This document shows positions 7,309-9,639 of a DNA stretch of 9,639 nt, one piece after another. The DNA is from Rubrivirga sp. (GTDB taxonomy: Bacteria; Bacteroidota; Rhodothermia; Rhodothermales; Rubricoccaceae). Under the pieces are notes generated by a model. That model ran no database searches. It worked only from the letters and a program-made list of their open reading frames with translations, and was not told the DNA's origin. Position 1 is the first letter of the stretch. Each line of letters opens with the position of its first letter. The stretch spans positions 1 through 9,639 of the forward strand of contig JAAXJP010000440.1 of assembly GCA_012269805.1 (NCBI GenBank), read 5' to 3'. Position numbers and translations under genes: made by a program.

Positions 7309-8066
7309 GTGTCGGAGTCGGGGGCGATGCTGAATTCGGTCCAGGCCAGGACGACGCCGCAGCCGCTCCGGCCGCCGCCGGCCGTCCCGGCGAGGCGGCG
7401 GTAGCGGAGCGGGATCTGGGTGGCGCCCCGGTACACCTCGACGGCGACGAGGCCCTGGGCCGAGAACGCGTCGAGGCTCTCCGTCAAGATCGACGAATAC
7501 ACGCCGTCGAGGTAGACGTCCATTTTGCAGCCGCTCCGCCACGACGTGGCGACCGGCCCGAAGTCGCCGTCGCGGACGCGGACCCCGAGGATGCCGCCCC
7601 GGAGGAGGTCGGCGAGGTGGAGCGGGCCTCGGTGAGCGATGTCCTCGGCGTCGAGGATCGTGCCGCCGCCGAGCGCCTGGCGCTCGAAGAACCCGTCGGC
7701 CGCGAGACGGGAGCGGCGGAGGTCGCGACCCTCCACGACCACGTCGTAGAGCCGCGTCGTCGTGTCGACCATCTCGACGATGAGGCCCCACGGCCCGGGC
7801 GTGTCGAGGACCGCGGCGATCTCGCGCGTCGGCCGGCCGATAAACGAGACGCGGAGCGGGTACCGGCCCGGGAGGACGTTCTCGAACGTGGCCCGCCCGT
7901 CCGCGTCGGCCGCCGCGCCCCGGTCGCCGAGCATCACCGACGCGCCGGGCAGCGGCTCGCCGTCGGGCGACTGGACCTCGACCGTAAACGCCGCGCGGTC
8001 TGACGGTTGGGCCGACGTGCCGACGGCCACGAGACAGAGGAGGGCGAGGAGAAGCGAACGGTGCAT
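7305..8066 (-). CDS. Exported CarboxypepD_reg-like + TonB plug-like protein without barrel (first copy)
   Basis: Paralog of the next gene with the same layout and almost the same length (253 aa); function unknown. Signal peptide MHRSLLLALLCLVAVGTSAQ. A regulatory-like beta-sandwich spans about 27-100 (GEPLPGASVMLGDRG, ADGRATF, LPGRYPLRVSFIG), with TPGPWGLIVEM shared nearly word for word with the other copy. The plug-like part spans about 106-243 (VVVEGRDLRRSRLAADGFF, LADLLRGGILGVRV, MDVYLDGVYS, LVAVEVYRGATQIP, GCGVVLAWT). The mature protein has two cysteines, C180 and C236, matching C188 and C239 of the paralog and possibly forming a disulfide. The ATG at 8066 is set by the signal peptide; the frame stays open upstream into the intergenic region but has no good start. 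First gene of a two-gene operon, divergent from der. Confidence 0.75.
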   Translation of the reverse strand: MHRSLLLALLCLVAVGTSAQPSDRAAFTVEVQSPDGEPLPGASVMLGDRGAAADADGRATFENVLPGRYPLRVSFIGRPTREIAAVLDTPGPWGLIVEMVDTTTRLYDVVVEGRDLRRSRLAADGFFERQALGGGTILDAEDIAHRGPLHLADLLRGGILGVRVRDGDFGPVATSWRSGCKMDVYLDGVYSSILTESLDAFSAQGLVAVEVYRGATQIPLRYRRLAGTAGGGRSGCGVVLAWTEFSIAPDSDT

Positions 8067-8136
8067 CGGGACGTGCGACGGAATGAGAGGGTACTTAGAG
8101 GTCGCGACTCGCGCCCAGGGAGTAACGCCCTCCCCT

Positions 8137-8156
8137 CCGTCTCGGCGCTGAGGCGG
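8137..8156. repeat. Palindrome copy 5, degenerate, in a divergent promoter region
   Basis: CCGTCTC (8137-8143) pairs with GAGGCGG (8150-8156) with one G-T wobble, plus one inner wobble pair, around a GCGC loop. The sequence clearly belongs to the same family as the other five copies but is imperfect. It lies between the divergent starts of the first plug-domain gene and der, so it cannot be a simple end-of-gene terminator. An operator or a decayed repeat are the alternatives. Confidence 0.4.
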
Positions 8157-8205
8157 CCCGGTCCGCCGCGAAGGGCCCGCGGAGGTCATCGGGCCCCGGC
8201 CTCCC

Positions 8206-8213
8206 TAGCTTGG
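8206..8213 (+). promoter_or_regulatory. Possible Bacteroidota-type -7 box for der
   Basis: TAGCTTGG matches the Bacteroidota -7 consensus TAnnTTTG at five of its six fixed positions and lies 22 bases before the der ATG, leaving room for a short leader. No clear -33 TTG element is visible upstream. Weak call based on one short motif. Confidence 0.3.
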
Positions 8214-8234
8214 TGGGCCGCACCCCCGCTCCCC

Positions 8235-9551
8235 ATGGCCCTCGTCGCGATCGTCGGCCGCCCCAACGTGGGCAAGTCGACCCTGTTCAACCGGCTCACC
8301 GAAGAGCGCCGCGCCATCGTCGACGACCAGCCCGGCGTCACGCGCGACCGCCTGTTCGGGACCGTCGAATGGACCGGCCGGACGTTCGACCTCGTCGACA
8401 CCGGCGGGCTCGTCCCGCGCTCGGCCGAGCGGTTCGACGCGGCCATCCGCGAGCAGGTCATGCTCACGCTCGAGGAGGCCGACGTCATCCTGTTCGTCGT
8501 CGACACGACGACCGGGATCTCCGACCTCGACGCTGAGGTGGCCGGCCTGCTCCGCCGGGCCGAGCAGCCGGTGATCGTCGTCGCCAACAAGGCCGACACG
8601 TCGACCCGCGCGCTCGACGCGGCCGAGTTCTGGGGCCTCGGGTTCGAGCAGATGTTCCCCCTCAGCGCCGTCAACGGGACCGGGACGGGCGACTTCCTCG
8701 ACGCCGTCGTGGCCGCGCTGCCGGAGGAGCCGGAGCGGATCGACGAGCCGGACGTCCCGCGCATCGCGTTCCTCGGCCGGCCCAACGTGGGCAAGTCGTC
8801 GCTCGCGAACCGGCTCCTCGGCCGGACGCGCTCGATCGTGACCGAGGTGGCGGGGACCACCCGCGACGCCGTCGACGCCCGCCTCACGGTCGGGGAGGGC
8901 GAGGACGCCCGCGACGTGGTCCTCGTCGACACGGCCGGCCTCCGCAAAAAGGCCCGCGTGCGCGAGAACGTCGAGTTCTACTCGACGCTCCGGACCGAGC
9001 GCGCGCTCCAGTCGTGCGACGTGGCCGTCGTGCTCATCGACGGCGAGCGGGGGCTCGAGAGCCAGGACGCCCGCGTGCTCCGCGAGGCCGAGGCGATGAA
9101 GAAGGGGATGGTCATCGTCGTCAACAAGTGGGACCTCGTCGAGAAGGAGACGAACACGGCCCGCGACCTCGACCGCGCCATCCGCGAGCGGATGGGGCTC
9201 ATCGACTTCGTCCCCATCGTGTTCGCCTCGGCGCTGACGGGCCAGCGGGCGGAGAAGGTGCTCGAGGTCGCGCTGAAGGTGTTCGACGAGCGCCGGAAGC
9301 GGGTCCAGACGGCGAAGCTCAACGAGGTCGTCGAGATGGCCGTCCGCCGCCAGCCGCCGCCGAGCCTGAACGGCCAGTACATCAAGATCAAGTACGCGAG
9401 CCAGGTCCGCGACGAGCCGCCCGTGTTCGCGTTCTTCTGCAACCACCCGCAGGGCGTGAAGGAGAGCTACCGGCGGTACCTCGAGAACCGGCTCCGCGAG
9501 GCGTTCGGGTTCGAGGGCGTGCCGCTGACGTTGAGCTTTAAGAGGAAGTAG
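8235..9551 (+). CDS. der: Ribosome-assembly GTPase Der (EngA)
   Basis: Essential cytoplasmic GTPase with two tandem G domains, needed for 50S ribosomal subunit maturation (438 aa, normal length). G domain 1: P-loop GRPNVGKS (8-15), PGVTRDR, DTGG (55-58), NKAD (118-121). G domain 2: GRPNVGKS (181-188), AGTTRDAVD, DTAG (232-235), NKWD (297-300). The C-terminal KH-like domain has LNGQYIKIKYASQ, PPVFAFFCN and ESYRRYLENRLREAF, ending LTLSFKRK. The ATG at 8235 gives the usual MALVAIVGRPNVGKS start; the open frame extends upstream but that part has no Der homology. No Shine-Dalgarno: the bases before ATG are C-rich. It stands alone on + here, divergent from the plug-domain pair, with a palindrome after its stop. 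Confidence 0.98.
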   Translation: MALVAIVGRPNVGKSTLFNRLTEERRAIVDDQPGVTRDRLFGTVEWTGRTFDLVDTGGLVPRSAERFDAAIREQVMLTLEEADVILFVVDTTTGISDLDAEVAGLLRRAEQPVIVVANKADTSTRALDAAEFWGLGFEQMFPLSAVNGTGTGDFLDAVVAALPEEPERIDEPDVPRIAFLGRPNVGKSSLANRLLGRTRSIVTEVAGTTRDAVDARLTVGEGEDARDVVLVDTAGLRKKARVRENVEFYSTLRTERALQSCDVAVVLIDGERGLESQDARVLREAEAMKKGMVIVVNKWDLVEKETNTARDLDRAIRERMGLIDFVPIVFASALTGQRAEKVLEVALKVFDERRKRVQTAKLNEVVEMAVRRQPPPSLNGQYIKIKYASQVRDEPPVFAFFCNHPQGVKESYRRYLENRLREAFGFEGVPLTLSFKRK

Positions 9552-9569
9552 GGCGCCCTGCCGTGTTGT

Positions 9570-9591
9570 CCCGCCTCGGCGCCGAGGTGGG
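9570..9591. terminator. Palindrome copy 6 after der
   Basis: A 14-base perfect palindrome CCTCGGCGCCGAGG (9574-9587) is extended by CCCG (9570-9573) pairing with TGGG (9588-9591) through one wobble, giving an 11-bp stem that starts 18 bases after the der stop. GC-rich sequence without a T-run follows. Position suggests a transcription end; sequence places it in the six-copy family. Confidence 0.5.
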
Positions 9592-9601
9592 CGGGGTCGG
9601 G

Positions 9602-9631
9602 CGTTCGTCCCTCGGACGGGACCGTTCGTCC
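9602..9631. repeat. Short direct repeat CGTTCGTCC x2
   Basis: CGTTCGTCC occurs at 9602-9610 and 9623-9631, 21 bases apart (about two helical turns). Between the copies, GGACG (9614-9618) can pair with the end of the first. The region after der is non-coding as far as the window shows; it could be an operator for a downstream gene or chance. Confidence 0.25.
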
Positions 9632-9639
9632 ACGCGAGC

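Noticed and set aside
6544..8066. The two plug-domain genes as broken TonB receptor pseudogenes
   Set aside because: Both have intact signal peptides, equal length, a shared cysteine pair and a coupled start-stop overlap; no barrel-like remnants follow either stop.
8205..9446. A 413-codon minus-strand open frame over der
   Set aside because: It is an exact shadow of the der coding frame with no recognisable motif.
664..9591. Treating the six palindromes as classic Rho-independent terminators
   Set aside because: None has a following T-run and one copy lies in a divergent region, so only a position-based terminator role is proposed.
664..9591. Treating the palindromes as a CRISPR array
   Set aside because: The copies are hundreds to thousands of bases apart with genes between them and no regular spacers.

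Overview
The window is very GC-rich (about 70% or more by eye) and densely coded, with nine protein genes, no RNA genes and no mobile elements that I can recognise. Several things point to the Rhodothermota/Bacteroidota side, perhaps a Rubricoccaceae-like marine bacterium. None of the eight visible start codons has a Shine-Dalgarno sequence. Exported proteins often have signal peptides ending in A-Q. Two proteins pair a carboxypeptidase-regulatory-like domain with a TonB plug domain. Gemmatimonadota would be a possible alternative. The assignment is inference.

Layout from left to right. (1) The 3' part of an SRA(YDG)-HNH gene, a predicted modified-cytosine-dependent endonuclease, on + (to 662). 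(2) Convergent to it, a class II CPD photolyase on - (691-2157). (3) Divergent from the photolyase, a large exported Slt70-like lytic transglycosylase on + (2296-4587). (4) Convergent to that, a three-gene methionine sulfoxide reductase cluster on -: msrA (lipoprotein), then two tandem exported MsrB proteins (6403 down to 4620). (5) Also on -, two tandem paralogous exported proteins with a beta-sandwich domain and a plug-like domain but no beta-barrel (8066 down to 6544), joined by a 4-base GTGA overlap. (6) Divergent from them, der, the ribosome-assembly GTPase with two G domains, on + (8235-9551).

Functional themes. The msr cluster is an envelope repair unit: all three enzymes carry export signals and both MsrB proteins keep only the catalytic cysteine. 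The photolyase and the SRA-HNH nuclease act on DNA. The lytic transglycosylase acts on peptidoglycan. Der is housekeeping. Nothing in the sequence ties these into one pathway.

The most unusual non-coding signal is a family of six related GC-rich palindromes built from the arms CCGCCTCG and CGAGGCGG. All six lie between genes. Five sit just after a stop codon, including both convergent junctions and the gap between the two msrB genes. None is followed by a T-run, so they are not textbook intrinsic terminators. The pair of barrel-less plug proteins, each with the same two cysteines, is the least characterised protein content.
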